A DNA stretch of 44,312 nucleotides from assembly GCA_028279345.1 (NCBI GenBank), contig JANQNY010000040.1, positions 1-44,312 on the forward strand. Direction: 5' to 3'. The DNA comes from Geminicoccaceae bacterium (GTDB lineage Bacteria; Pseudomonadota; Alphaproteobacteria; Geminicoccales; Geminicoccaceae). Made by a program: the position numbers and the translations under genes. Below the pieces are notes generated by a model. That model searched no databases, was not told where the DNA came from, and saw only the letters and a program-made list of their open reading frames with translations. The number at the start of each line of letters is the position of its first letter. Position 1 is the stretch's first letter. This document shows positions 24,713 to 33,700 of this stretch, in pieces.

Positions 24713-25153
24713 ATGGCATCAACTGTTCGAGTGGTCTATGGGAACATAGGATACGATCAGAATGCGGCGGGTAGTAGTAAAGCAGTTATACTGAGCGGCA
24801 CTAAAGAGAATGACGCCTACGCTTTTGAAGTTACTCATCTCAACACAGGGCTTTGGTTGGTGCAATTTTACTATGCCTTCGATCAAACGCCAGCAGTCGT
24901 ACTCACCCAAATCTATCACGATGCAACGGAGCTGACCGACACGCAGGATCCGCAGTGGAACAGCAACCCGCAATGGGGCAGTACCAAAGACAACGCCGTG
25001 TTGGTGGGAGTATCCACAAAGGAATTCAAGTTGATTACCGGTGGCGAGGGCAACAAGGCCAACCGCATGTTCGGGTTCATCGCCGCCGGCAAACCCGATC
25101 CGAGCGCCCAAGGGGGGTACGTGGACCCTTATTCGGCGGCGACCGGCCGCTAG
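24713..25153 (+). CDS. RHS-linked repeat-domain protein, single-domain, 146 aa
   Basis: The ATG at 24713 follows GGAGGGG. The product opens STVRVVYGNIGYDQNAAGSS and contains GLWLVQFYYAFDQTPAVVLT, QIYHDATELTD, KDNAVLVGV, LITGGEGNKANRMFGFIAAG. The same ordered motifs (YGNxxYD, TPxVVxTQIY, DNAV, TGDxxGNxxNRxFxF) occur twice in the next gene, so this is one copy of a shared domain. The predicted all-beta character suggests a lectin-like or shell-binding jelly roll, but no family is recognised. There is no signal peptide. Base composition is less GC-rich than the next gene and similar to the RHS tip. It could be a cargo adaptor, an effector or an immunity protein for the RHS tip. Confidence 0.75.
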   Translation: MASTVRVVYGNIGYDQNAAGSSKAVILSGTKENDAYAFEVTHLNTGLWLVQFYYAFDQTPAVVLTQIYHDATELTDTQDPQWNSNPQWGSTKDNAVLVGVSTKEFKLITGGEGNKANRMFGFIAAGKPDPSAQGGYVDPYSAATGR

Positions 25154-25232
25154 CACGAAACCCGGCTACGTCTCAGGACGATGCGGTTCGCGCGCGATAG
25201 CGCGGCCGTGGAACCCTAAGGGGAGCGACACC

Positions 25233-26075
25233 ATGCCTTTACTCAAAGACACGCAAATGGTCTGGGGGATTGTCGTCTTTGACGCGACCACCGGGGCGCC
25301 GATGGTCGCCGCAGGCAGCAGCGGCAACTTCAGCGTCGCCGCCGGGGGCACCGGCCTCTACGACGTCATCTTCGACGACACGGTCAACTTCGCCAAGACG
25401 CCAACCGTGGTCGTGACGCAGATCTACAATGGCTCCTCGCTCACCGACTTTGATCCGACGGACGACTTTGAAGGCGGTTCGCCCCTCGACAATGCCGTCG
25501 TCATCGCCGTCGATTCGGCCAAGTTCCGCCTGATGACGGGAGACGAGCACGGCAACAAGCAAAACCGCATGTTCAGCTTTGTCGCCGTCGGTCCGGGCAC
25601 GCAGACCGTCGCATCGACTAACGACACGACCCAGGTCACCTACGGCAATGTCGTCTACGACAGCGACATCGGCACCGGCAATGAGATCGAGCGAGCCAGC
25701 GGTGAGGGCGGCGTTTCGCTCTATCAGTGGCAAGCCAGCAATGTCTGGGGCTTGGAATTCAGCTACGACAACGGCAGCGCCAACAGGCCCCCGCAATCGC
25801 CCTCGAACCTCGGCAGCCATCCCCCCTCTGGAATCTACGGTATCCAGCCACATTGGCAACTCGACGGCGTGACGTTCGTCGTACAGCAGATCTACGGCGG
25901 CCAAGTGCACACGAGCACGATCGACGATTTCGGGTATGACGGCGGCAGCACCCTCGACAATGCCGTGGCCGACTCCATCGGCACGAGCCACGAGACCATG
26001 AGCATCTTCACGGCCGGAGACGAGGGCGGCAACCGTTCGGCCCGCAACATCGGCTTCATTGCCATCGGCGACTAA
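25233..26075 (+). CDS. RHS-linked repeat-domain protein, two-domain, 280 aa
   Basis: The ATG at 25233 follows GGGGAG. The protein carries two copies of the domain in the preceding gene. Copy 1 is about residues 8-125 (MVWGIVVFDATTGAPMVAAG, KTPTVVVTQIYNGSSLTD, PLDNAVVIAV, LMTGDEHGNKQNRMFSFVAV). Copy 2 is about 138-280 (VTYGNVVYDSDIGTGNEIER, VTFVVQQIYGGQ, TLDNAVAD, TAGDEGGNRSARNIGFIAIG). Copy 2 has an insertion (NRPPQSPSNLGSHPPSGIYG) before its QIY motif. No catalytic signature or export signal is seen. The gene is high-GC like the RHS core and ends before a terminator-like hairpin, so the three genes read as one unit. Confidence 0.75.
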   Translation: MPLLKDTQMVWGIVVFDATTGAPMVAAGSSGNFSVAAGGTGLYDVIFDDTVNFAKTPTVVVTQIYNGSSLTDFDPTDDFEGGSPLDNAVVIAVDSAKFRLMTGDEHGNKQNRMFSFVAVGPGTQTVASTNDTTQVTYGNVVYDSDIGTGNEIERASGEGGVSLYQWQASNVWGLEFSYDNGSANRPPQSPSNLGSHPPSGIYGIQPHWQLDGVTFVVQQIYGGQVHTSTIDDFGYDGGSTLDNAVADSIGTSHETMSIFTAGDEGGNRSARNIGFIAIGD

Positions 26076-26081
26076 GGGCGC

Positions 26082-26117
26082 AAACCGCTCCCGCCGCCCT
26101 GACCTGCCGAGCGGTTT
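26082..26117 (+). terminator. Stem-loop closing the RHS unit
   Basis: AAACCGCTC (26082-26090) pairs perfectly with GAGCGGTTT (26109-26117). It begins six bases after the stop of the 280-aa gene. The loop is long (18 nt) and the T tract is part of the stem, so it may act as a terminator or a 3' stabiliser. Confidence 0.5.
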
Positions 26118-26415
26118 GAGCCACGCCGGCTCCAGCCAGCGCAAGAGCATCTGCCGCGAACTGGAGACTTGGCGACGCAGCGGGGAGGCTGCGGCGAAGG
26201 GTTTGGGCGGGTCTTGGCAAGCTTCCGGAGTTCTCCGGCCTCGGCGACAGGAACTCGTCGCACGCGCAGGTCGGGCCACGAAGGCGTAGTCGGCCAAGCC
26301 AGAGAATACGTTAACGGTGCTCGGCGCCGTCTTGGCAGCCCAAGCGCTCCATGTCCGCTCCCCGTCCAAAGCGCCGATGCGCCGCGCGCTCAATGCGCCC
26401 GCCCCGCAGGCCTAG

Positions 26416-27264
26416 GCTCAAAACCCAATCAACGTATTGGTTGGGTTTTGGTGTCGTGGTTCAAGTTTTGAAACTTTGGAGCTTGAATGATGGCAGGTGC
26501 GTTCTGGTTCTCGGATCGGCAGTGGGCGGTGATCGAGCCGTTGTTGCCGCAGAACCGCCCGGGCGCGCGGCGGGTCGATGATCGTCGTGTCTTGAGCGGC
26601 ATTGTCCACGTCTTGCGCTCGGGCTGCCGTTGGCAGGATTGTCCGGCGGTCTACGGGCCGCCGACGACGATCTACAACCGCTTCAATCGCTGGTCGCGAC
26701 GCGGCGTCTGGCAGCAGTGCTGCAGGCGCTGGCCATCGCCGAGCCCGGCGACGTCCACCTCGTCGACAGCACCAGTGCGAAGGCCCATCGCTCGGCCAGC
26801 GGTCCAAAAGGGGGGCCCAGGCGCAGGCGATCGGCCGCTCACGTGGAGGCTCGACGACCAAGATCCATCTCGTCGTCGACAGCCAAGGCCGCCCGCTCGT
26901 CTTTGCCCTGAGCCCAGGCCACAGAGGCGACGTGCCAGCAGCACCAGCCTTGATCGAACGCTTGCCGCCGGCCCGGCTCTGCATCGCCGACGCCGCCTAC
27001 GACAGCGACGCGTTCCGCGACCTCTTGCACCGTCGCGGCACCACGCCCGTGATCCCCAACCACCCAACGCGCAAGCGCCGACATCCTTTCGACCGCGTCG
27101 CCTATCGGCTCCGCGACCTCGTCGAGCGTGCCTTCTGCCGCCTCAAGGACTGGCGCCGCGTCGCTACACGCTACGACAAGCTCAAACAAAACTACCAAGC
27201 CGCCGTCGCCATCGCCGGCCTCGTCATCTGGTGGACGTGACATCAACGTGAACGAGTCTCAAGC
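26416..27264 (+). mobile_element. IS5-family (IS427-like) insertion sequence, about 850 bp
   Basis: The ends GCTCAAAACCCA (left) and GCTTGAGACTCG (right, reverse complement) form imperfect inverted repeats. CTAG flanks both sides (26412-26415 and 27265-27268), fitting the TA-centred targets of this group. The size and the single multi-frame transposase gene agree. The right flank CTAG supplies the stop codon of an IS630-type fragment, so this element appears to have landed at the end of an older IS. Confidence 0.7.
26487..27240 (+). pseudogene. IS5-family transposase, three frames
   Basis: Frame 1 reads MMAGAFWFSDRQWAVIEPLL through YNRFNRWSRRGVWQ. The sequence continues after a -1 change near 26705 as VLQALAIAEPGDVHLVDSTS AKAHRSASGPKGG. 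After another -1 change at the AAAAGGGGGG run (26807-26816) it goes on as IGRSRGGSTTKIHLVVDSQG to KLKQNYQAAVAIAGLVIWWT. Joined, they give a full DDE transposase (D in DSTS, D in DAAYDSD, E in VERAFCRLKDWRRVATRYDK). Slippage at the A/G run is the normal expression mode for IS427-type elements. The first shift has no slippery run, so it is probably a disabling mutation. Confidence 0.8.
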
Positions 27265-27780
27265 CTAGTGCACCGACGCATTCATTTGATTCAGTCTGTC
27301 GAGGATCGCGGTCGGTTTGGCGGTCCAGGTGAAGGGCTTGGGGTCGGCGTTGTGGTCGTCGAGATAGCGGTTGATGGCGGCCTGCAGGTCGACCAGGGAG
27401 CGGAAGACGCCGCGGCGCAGCCGACGTCTGGTTAGCGCCGAGAAGAAGGTCTCGACGGCGTTGAGCCATGAACTGGAGGTGGGCGCGAAGTGGAAGGTCC
27501 AGCGGGGATGCCGGGCGAGCCAGGCGCGCACCTTCGGGTGCTTGTGGCTGGCGTAGTTGTCGAGGATGGCGTGGACGACCTTACCCGGCGGCACGGCGGC
27601 TTCGACAGCGTTGAGGAAGCGAATGAACTCCTGATGCCGGTGGCGCTGCATGCAGCGGCCGATGACGGTGCCGTCGAGCACGTTGAGCGCGGCGAACAAG
27701 GTGGTCGTGCCGCGGCGGACGTAGTCGTGGGTCATCGTCCCTACCTTGCCGGGCTTGAGCGGCAGACTGTGGATCGGCGC
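27265..27780 (-). pseudogene. IS630-family transposase, C-terminal fragment
   Basis: The minus strand encodes SLPLKPGKVGTMTHDYVRRG, then TTTLFAALNVLDGTVIGRCM, HAILDNYASHKHPKVRAWLA, TSSSWLNAVETFFSALTRRR and DPKPFTWTAKPTAILDRLNQ. This is the DDE_3 half of an IS630-type transposase, with the second catalytic Asp in LDNYASHKH and the Glu in NAVETFF. The N-terminal DNA-binding half is missing: upstream of about 27780 the frame continues into unrelated sequence. The TAG stop lies at 27265-27267, within the CTAG next to the IS427-like element. The fragment is inactive. Confidence 0.85.
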
Positions 27781-27954
27781 CGAAGAATGACCCCTTTCGG
27801 CTTCCAACAGGGACCCCGCCTCGCGGCTCTTTTTCATTGCTGTATCAAGAGGGTACGGTCGTCCAAGCGGGGCGATGTTTCAAAGCCGATCGGGGGCATC
27901 TCGGATGCCGATCCACATGCCAGGCTGCGGCAGGCGTTGGTCGATCTGGCCTTG

Positions 27955-28153
27955 GACGAGCAGATCCTCATCGAGGCGTGGCGACGCCACTACAACGAGG
28001 TTCGCCCGCACTCCGCCCTTGGCTATCGCCCGCCAGCCCCAGAGACCGAGCTCGCGCCAGCCTCGGTTCCGCTACGCTCCACCCCGGCTCGCGCCGATGC
28101 ACCCGCCGTGCTTCACCAACTCCGCGCCTGGACCGACTACTGGGGGCGGGTCA
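27955..28153 (+). pseudogene. IS3-family orfB 3' fragment, copy 1
   Basis: The phrase ILIEAWRRHYNEVRPHSALG followed by YRPPAPETELAPAS is the C-terminal signature of an IS3-type integrase-like transposase. The DDE core is absent. DNA from about 28000 to the likely IS end CTGGGGGCGGGTCA (28140-28153) is closely similar to 30250-30416. What lies between the IS630 fragment and this point (27781-27955) looks like the edge of another, unidentified IS. Confidence 0.75.
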
Positions 28154-28348
28154 ATCCGACCAGCGCCGGCGGGCACGCTCGGCACTCGGGCCGTGGATCG
28201 CCGGGTTGCCGGTGTACGCAACGATCACGCCAGCCTCATCGAGCCTGCGACGCTGCTATGGGAGGTGCGCCTCGGGCATCGCGACGAGACCGGACCAGCG
28301 GTGGACAGCATGCCTCCGAAACACCAGAACGCGCCCAAGGCCTCGTAG
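28154..28348 (+). pseudogene. SRAP/HMCES C-terminal remnant
   Basis: Directly after the IS end, the frame reads RPAPAGTLGTRAVDRRVAGV, RNDHASLIEPATLLWEV and on to TAG at 28346-28348. The first part matches the shifted-out C-terminus of the SRAP gene at 12705 (RPAPTGTLAARPVDRRV, RNDDPSLIEPATLL). The Cys2 active-site half is missing, presumably removed when the IS arrived. It is the tail of a second SRAP gene, with about 30 extra residues. Confidence 0.7.
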
Positions 28349-28430
28349 CTACGCGCGGCGACCGGTGGCAAGATGGCCCAGGAGTGGCGCCGTGAGGAGC
28401 TGGTTCGCCCATCCGCGGGAGGAGAATTGA

Positions 28431-28871
28431 ATGATGACGTTACGATTCAGTCGCGCCGCAGAAACAGTGGCTTTGATCATCACTGCCGCCGTCGTGAGCG
28501 CGCCCACTATGGCACAGTCCCCCGTACCAGATCTTCTCGGAACCTGGTCGGGCTCTGGTGCAGAAGGTGCTGTTTTTGGCCAGCTAGGACACCAAGGCGC
28601 CAGAGATGAGCCGGCTTTCGACGACGGAACGATTACCTGGACGCTAACGATCGATAGACAGGATGGGCGCGGCCTTATTGGCTCCTGGTCGTCGGCGGCC
28701 TTTGGCGAACCGCTGGCGGGCGTGCTGCGCAACGACAACGAGAGCGTCCATTTCGCCGATCACGATACCATCTTCATCGGCACCATCCTGTCGCCGACAT
28801 CGATGGAGCTGTGCCCCCTAGAGACGGGCGCTTCCACCGTCGCAACTTGCATGATCCTAGAAAAGCAGTGA
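28431..28871 (+). CDS. Small exported protein, 146 aa
   Basis: GGAGGAG lies six bases before the ATG. The N-terminus (MMTLRFSRAAETVALIITAA, then VVSAPTMAQS) is a Sec signal with probable cleavage after TMAQ. The mature part (LLGTWSGSGAEGAVFGQLGH, DDGTITWTLTIDRQDGRGLI, then GSWSSAAFGEPLAG, VHFADHDTIFIGTILSPTSM) repeats GTW/GSW turns and looks like a small beta barrel. It has two Cys near the end that could form a disulfide. No family is named with confidence; lipocalin-like or DUF-type periplasmic beta proteins are possible. Confidence 0.75.
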   Translation: MMTLRFSRAAETVALIITAAVVSAPTMAQSPVPDLLGTWSGSGAEGAVFGQLGHQGARDEPAFDDGTITWTLTIDRQDGRGLIGSWSSAAFGEPLAGVLRNDNESVHFADHDTIFIGTILSPTSMELCPLETGASTVATCMILEKQ

Positions 28872-28895
28872 CGGTGGCGCGCGCGACGTAGAGGG

Positions 28896-29010
28896 CTAGG
28901 CGTCCGCAGGGCCATCCGGCCGCCCGCTCGGATGCGCCTTCATCGGCAGCTTCTTCTCCAGCCGCCAACCGCACAGCGTCAGATGCCGGCTCACCGCTCG
29001 GGCTGCTGCC
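28896..29010 (-). pseudogene. Remnant of the 14105-14323 gene family
   Basis: The minus strand encodes AAARAVSRHLTLCGWRLEKK LPMKAHPSGRPDG, matching the last half of the 72-aa protein at 14105. The DNA match extends through the stop region. The N-terminal half is replaced by the end of the lipoprotein gene. It is a degraded second copy. Confidence 0.55.
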
Positions 29011-29253
29011 TCAAAACCGGCGCGAGTACGGGCGGCGGTAGCTCGGCAAGCGGTAGCTCGGTCGCCAGGCGCGGTGATGGCGGTAGATGCCACTGCGGTA
29101 GAAGTCGTCGTAGTAGAACGGATCGTAGGTGCCGGCCCGAACGCCGACGCTGGTGGTGCTCGTGCCTGCACATCCCGCGAGCACCAGCACGGCGCCCAAC
29201 AGAAGCGCTGGCAGGACAGCGCGCCGCGCCCACGCGGCCAGCACTAGCGACAT
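29011..29253 (-). CDS. Small lipoprotein, 80 aa
   Basis: The ATG at 29253 overlaps the end of the upstream gene (stop at 29244-29246), indicating coupling. MSLVLAAWARRAVLPALLLG AVLVLAGCAG is a lipoprotein signal with lipobox LAGC. The mature part is Tyr/Arg-rich (YDPFYYDDFYRSGIYRHHRA, then WRPSYRLPSYRRPY), typical of small surface-anchored or periplasmic lipoproteins of unknown role. The end abuts a degraded repeat. Confidence 0.65.
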   Translation of the reverse strand: MSLVLAAWARRAVLPALLLGAVLVLAGCAGTSTTSVGVRAGTYDPFYYDDFYRSGIYRHHRAWRPSYRLPSYRRPYSRRF

Positions 29254-29828
29254 GCAGAGTCCTCCACTCGGACGCTGTCGAGGCTCGCTTGCACGGCGGG
29301 GGCGTAAAGCTGCCAAGAGTCATCCTCACCGACGTACACACCCACACCGACGGCATCCGGCGCGTACTCGAACGCAACGATGCCGAAGGTCACGGGCTCG
29401 CCATCACTCACCGCCGTACCGAGAGTGCGGAACCCGGGGAACCCGGCGATCGTGACCTCGGTCTCCTCGGTCATCTCGGGCTTGTCGAACACGAAGCCTT
29501 GGAGGTCGTCGAATCGCTCCTTTGCCTCGTCGAGCGAACCGATCAGCCGTGCGTGCCACATGCCGAGCCAGACCTGCTGCTCAGGGTCCGGATATAGGGA
29601 GACGATCCGCGGCAGTTCCGGATCGTCCTCCGGCGTCGTTGGCGGTGGCGCCTCAACGAACCAGCCCGCCGGGACGGCGAGCGAAAAACACACGTCACCG
29701 GGGGCATCCAAAACGAGCCGGGCCGCCGCCGCAGGGAAAGCCGCCAGTGCCGAGGTGGCGGCGATGACGCTGAACGCGAGGAATGACTTGTGGGGCAACG
29801 CGACCTCCAAAACCGTGACAGCCCGCAT
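29244..29828 (-). CDS. Exported protein with PsbP/DUF1795-like look, 194 aa
   Basis: MRAVTVLEVALPHKSFLAFS followed by VIAATSALAAFPAAAARLVL is a probable Sec signal; an earlier in-frame ATG (29864) adds twelve residues. The mature protein has DVCFSLAVPAGWFVEAPPPT, SLYPDPEQQVWLGMWHARLI, ETEVTIAGFPGFRTLGTAVS and an alternating-strand pattern with a final helix (PAVQASLDSVRVEDS). This resembles stress-type proteins that start FSL-x-x-PAGW. The two mature cysteines near both ends may pair. It is coupled to the lipoprotein gene by a ten-base overlap. Confidence 0.65.
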   Translation of the reverse strand: MRAVTVLEVALPHKSFLAFSVIAATSALAAFPAAAARLVLDAPGDVCFSLAVPAGWFVEAPPPTTPEDDPELPRIVSLYPDPEQQVWLGMWHARLIGSLDEAKERFDDLQGFVFDKPEMTEETEVTIAGFPGFRTLGTAVSDGEPVTFGIVAFEYAPDAVGVGVYVGEDDSWQLYAPAVQASLDSVRVEDSACR

Positions 29829-30099
29829 ATCGTTCGGCCGCCATGCTGGCAAGCAACGCCTCATTTCAGGCGACCGTTATCCAGAGAAGCCGGCGGTTCG
29901 ACTATTGGCTCGTGATCTCTTCGGTCTTCTCCATGGCGAGGTGCTGCCGAGCGGAGATTTGGCCTCGGCGCTGCACAGCGGCCCACGCTTCACCGGGATG
30001 TCCGAACTAAGTTCGCTCGGATCGGGCGCAGGATCGCGGCGCGATAGAGCCCTACACGGCCGCGCGCGGTCGGCTCAATGAGCGCGGCACAGCGGCGTC

Positions 30100-30416
30100 A
30101 CGTTCCTCAGCTCCGCGAGCGCCCTCTCAACCCGCCGCAAGAACGGCTACGGCGCGAGCTGCATCGGCAAGCTCCGCGACGAACTCCCGTCGATCGCGAG
30201 CTCTTCTACACGCTCGCCGAGGCCGGGCACCTCATCAACGCATGGCGACGCCACCACAACCAGGTTCGCCCGCACTGCGCCCTTGGTCATCGCCCGCCAG
30301 CCCCAGAGACCAAGCTCGCGCCAGCCCCGCTCCGCTACGCTCCACCCCGGCTCGCGCCGATGCACCCGCCGTGCTTCACCAACTCCGCGCCGGGACCGAC
30401 TGCTGGGGGCGGGTCA
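30100..30416 (+). pseudogene. IS3-family orfB 3' fragment, copy 2
   Basis: Pieces in two frames read NGYGASCIGKLRDELP, then DRELFYTLAEAGHLINAWRR HHNQVRPHCALGHRPPAPET, the IS3 transposase end. A frameshift separates them near 30185. The right end CTGGGGGCGGGTCA (30403-30416) matches that of copy 1. Degraded. Confidence 0.75.
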
Positions 30417-30787
30417 CTATTGTGACACACACGCCCTTTTTCGAGTCCTCGCGCCAGGATTTCGGACCGTGGCTCGCGCTAGTCGATTGAAGGCCTCGTC
30501 GAGTTCTCGTCGCCTGGCTTCACCACCCCCGCGTGGTCCGCGACGCTAGGACTGCGCGACTAGCGTCCGCCCCCGGCAAGCACCTTCCCGGACGACGACC
30601 GGATCATGCAGGCGTTCCGCGATCGAGGTGACACGCTAGCGAACGAACGAAACTGTCATCCTCCATCGCTATAGCGCCCGCAGTTCAGACGCGGATGCCG
30701 TCACTATCGGTCGAGCAATTGGCGCCTGAACGAGGATTGGCACGCGCTGTCGTCAAGGAACGGCGCCTCGAGCGGGAGAACACGACA
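30417..30787. other. Intergenic region upstream of the RTX exoenzyme
   Basis: No supported gene. GGGAGA lies before the ATG at 30788. No Pho-box-like direct repeat was recognised by eye, though one would be expected if the gene is phosphate-regulated. Confidence 0.4.
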
Positions 30788-33700
30788 ATGGCGACGACGA
30801 GCGCATCGACCCTGCAGTTGTTTCACGTGGCGGACCAAGAAGCGAACACCAATTCAGTAACGCTCGCGCCCAATTTCTCCTCCGTTCTGAATGCCTTGAA
30901 GGAGGAGGACATCGACGGCGACGGCGTGCCCGGCTTCGTGCACACCCTGACGCTCTCGTCGGGCGACGTGTGGATCCCCGGCCTCTTTTACGATGCCTCC
31001 GAAAGCATCTACGGGCGGGAAGGTGTTGCCGATATTCTGATCCAGAACGAACTCGGCGTTCAGGCGATCGCGTTCGGCAACCATGAGTTCGACAACGGTA
31101 CCGCCATCATTGCCGATCTGTTGGCTGGCTTCCCGACGCCGGACGGGCTCGAGCCGTTCGCCGGCGCCAATTTCCCTTACCTATCTGCCAATCTGGACTT
31201 CAGCGGCGACGCCAATCTGCAGGACTTGATCGTCGTCGACGCCCAGGACGCGACCTCGATCCCTGGCGGCATCGCCAAATCCACGGTCGTCGAGACCGAA
31301 GGCGGGATGCGCGTCGGCGTCGTCGGTGCGACCACACCAACGATCGATGTCATCTCAAGCCCTGGCGACGACGTCGGTATCCGCCCCGTGGACTTCGACA
31401 GCGACGACCCTGCCGACATCGACGCGCTCGCCGAGGAGATCCAGACGGCGGTCGACGCGCTACTTGCGGCGAACCCCGACCTCGAGAAGGTGATCCTGCT
31501 GGCGCACATGCAGCAGATCGCGATCGAGCAGGCGCTGGCCGAGCGCCTGAGCGGCGTCGACGTCATCGTCGCCGGCGGCTCCAACACGCGGCTTTTCGAC
31601 GAGAACGACGAGGGTTTCGGCGGCGAGGCGGGACAGGGCGTCTACCCGATTCTTGAGACGGGCGCCGACGGTAACCCCGTTCTCATCGTCAGCACGGACT
31701 TCCAGTACGAATACGTGGGTCGCCTCGTCATTGAGTTCGACGAGAACGGCGTCATCATTCCAGAGAGCTACGACCCTCTCGTCAGCGGCGCTTACGCGAC
31801 CGACGAAGCGGGCGTCGCGCGTGTCGGCGCCGAAGGACTAGCCGATCCGGAGATCGTCGCCATCGTCGAGGCCGTGAACGCGGTCATCGTCGACGGTGAG
31901 AGCGAATTCTACGCGATCACCGAGGAGTTCCTGAATGGCGAGCGCCAAGGCGGCGGGCTCGACGGCGTTCGCACCCAGGAGACCAACCTCGGCAACCTCA
32001 CCGCCGACGCGAACCTCTTCTACATGCGCGACGTCGACCCCGAGATCGTCGTCTCGATCAAGAACGGCGGCGGCATTCGGGCTAGCATCGGCCAGAAGTT
32101 CGTGCCCGGCGGTAGCGACGAGGAGGTCCGTTTGCCGCCCGAGGAAGTTCCGGCAGCGCGCCCGGAAGGCGGGATCAGCAAGAACGCCGTCGCCAACACG
32201 TTGGCGTTCAACAACGGTCTTACGCTGCTGAGCCTCACCACGGAGCAGCTCGCGGAAACGCTCGAGCACATTGTCGGCGAGTTCACCTCGCTCGAGGTCG
32301 ACAGCGGCATGGGGCATGTCGGTGGCGTCAAGTTCAGCTTCGATCCGGATGCGCCGGTGGGCGACAGGATCGTCAACGCTGGTGTGTTCGACGTGGAGAC
32401 CGACGAACTGATCGCCAAGATCGTCCAAGACGGCGAGGTCGTCGACAACGGTGATCAGACTTTTCGCACCGTCACCTTGAACTTCCTCGCCGACGGCGGC
32501 AGCGGCTATCCCTTTCCCGAGTTCGAGGGCACGAACCGCGTCGACCTCTACAAGGACGAGGACAGTAACGGGCGGATCGATGACGACGCCCCGACCTCGG
32601 GCGCGGTCGCGTTTGCCGACTTCGGCGAGCAGGACGCCCTCGCCGAGTATCTCTTGGCCAATTTCGGCACGGGCCCGGACGCCCTGCCCTTCAACGAGGC
32701 CGACACGCCGGCGGCGCTCGATAAGCGGATCCAGAACCTCAACGAGCGCAGCGATTCGGTCTTCGCCACGCCCGATTCCGACGTCCCCTTCGCCGATGAT
32801 CGCCGCACCGTTGGGCCGCTCGATGCGGGCGAGGACTTTCGAGGGGTCGTCGAGCTCGCCAGCGGTACGACGTTTGAGGACACGATCGTGGGCGGGCTTT
32901 CCGGGATCGTCTACGACGCCGCAAACGACGTCTATCTCGCAGTGTCTGACGACCGCGGCGCCGATGAGGACGGCACACCACGCTTCTACACGCTCGGCAT
33001 CGATCTCTCGGACGGCGCCCTCGATGAGGGCGCCGTCGTCATCGAGAACGTGACCGCGCTCACGTTGGCTGATGGCGTCACGACGCTCGATGCGATCAAT
33101 CCCGACCCCGAGGGCATCGCGATCGGTCCGAATGGTGAGCTCTTCGTCTCGTCCGAGCGCGATGTCGACGGCAACCCTGCCATCTTCGTCTTCAACATGG
33201 ATGGCGTTCTCCAGGGGACCTTGCCGGTCGACGCCAAGTTCCTCCCCGACGCTGAAGGCAGCCAGGGCGTTCGCAGCAATCTCGGCTTTGAGAGCCTGAC
33301 GATCACTCCCGATGGGACCACGCTCTTTACCGCGACCGAGAGCGCGCTCGCCCAGGACGGCGAGCCTGCCTCGCTGGAGACGGGCTCGCCTGCGCGGATC
33401 GTCGAGTACGACCTCAACACCGGCGAGGCGGTGAGCGAGTTCATCTACGAGGTCGAGCCGATCGCCAATGCGCCGGTGCCGGCGGACGCATTCGCCGACA
33501 GCGGCCTCGTCGAGCTACTTGCGATCGACAATCAAGGCACGCTCCTGGCGCTCGAACGCTCCTTCTCGAGCGGTGCTCCGGACCGCGGCTTCACGATCCA
33601 GCTCTTCCTCGTCGAGACGCAGGCGGCGACGGACGTCATCGGCGAGAACGCGATCCCGGCCGCCATCGACGACGGCGAGCTCGAGATCAACGTCGATGAG

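Noticed and set aside
27490..28395. Plus-strand frame opposite the IS630 fragment taken as one protein
   Set aside because: Its first half is the reverse of the IS630 transposase. Only short IS3 and SRAP pieces later on are meaningful, and they are listed separately.
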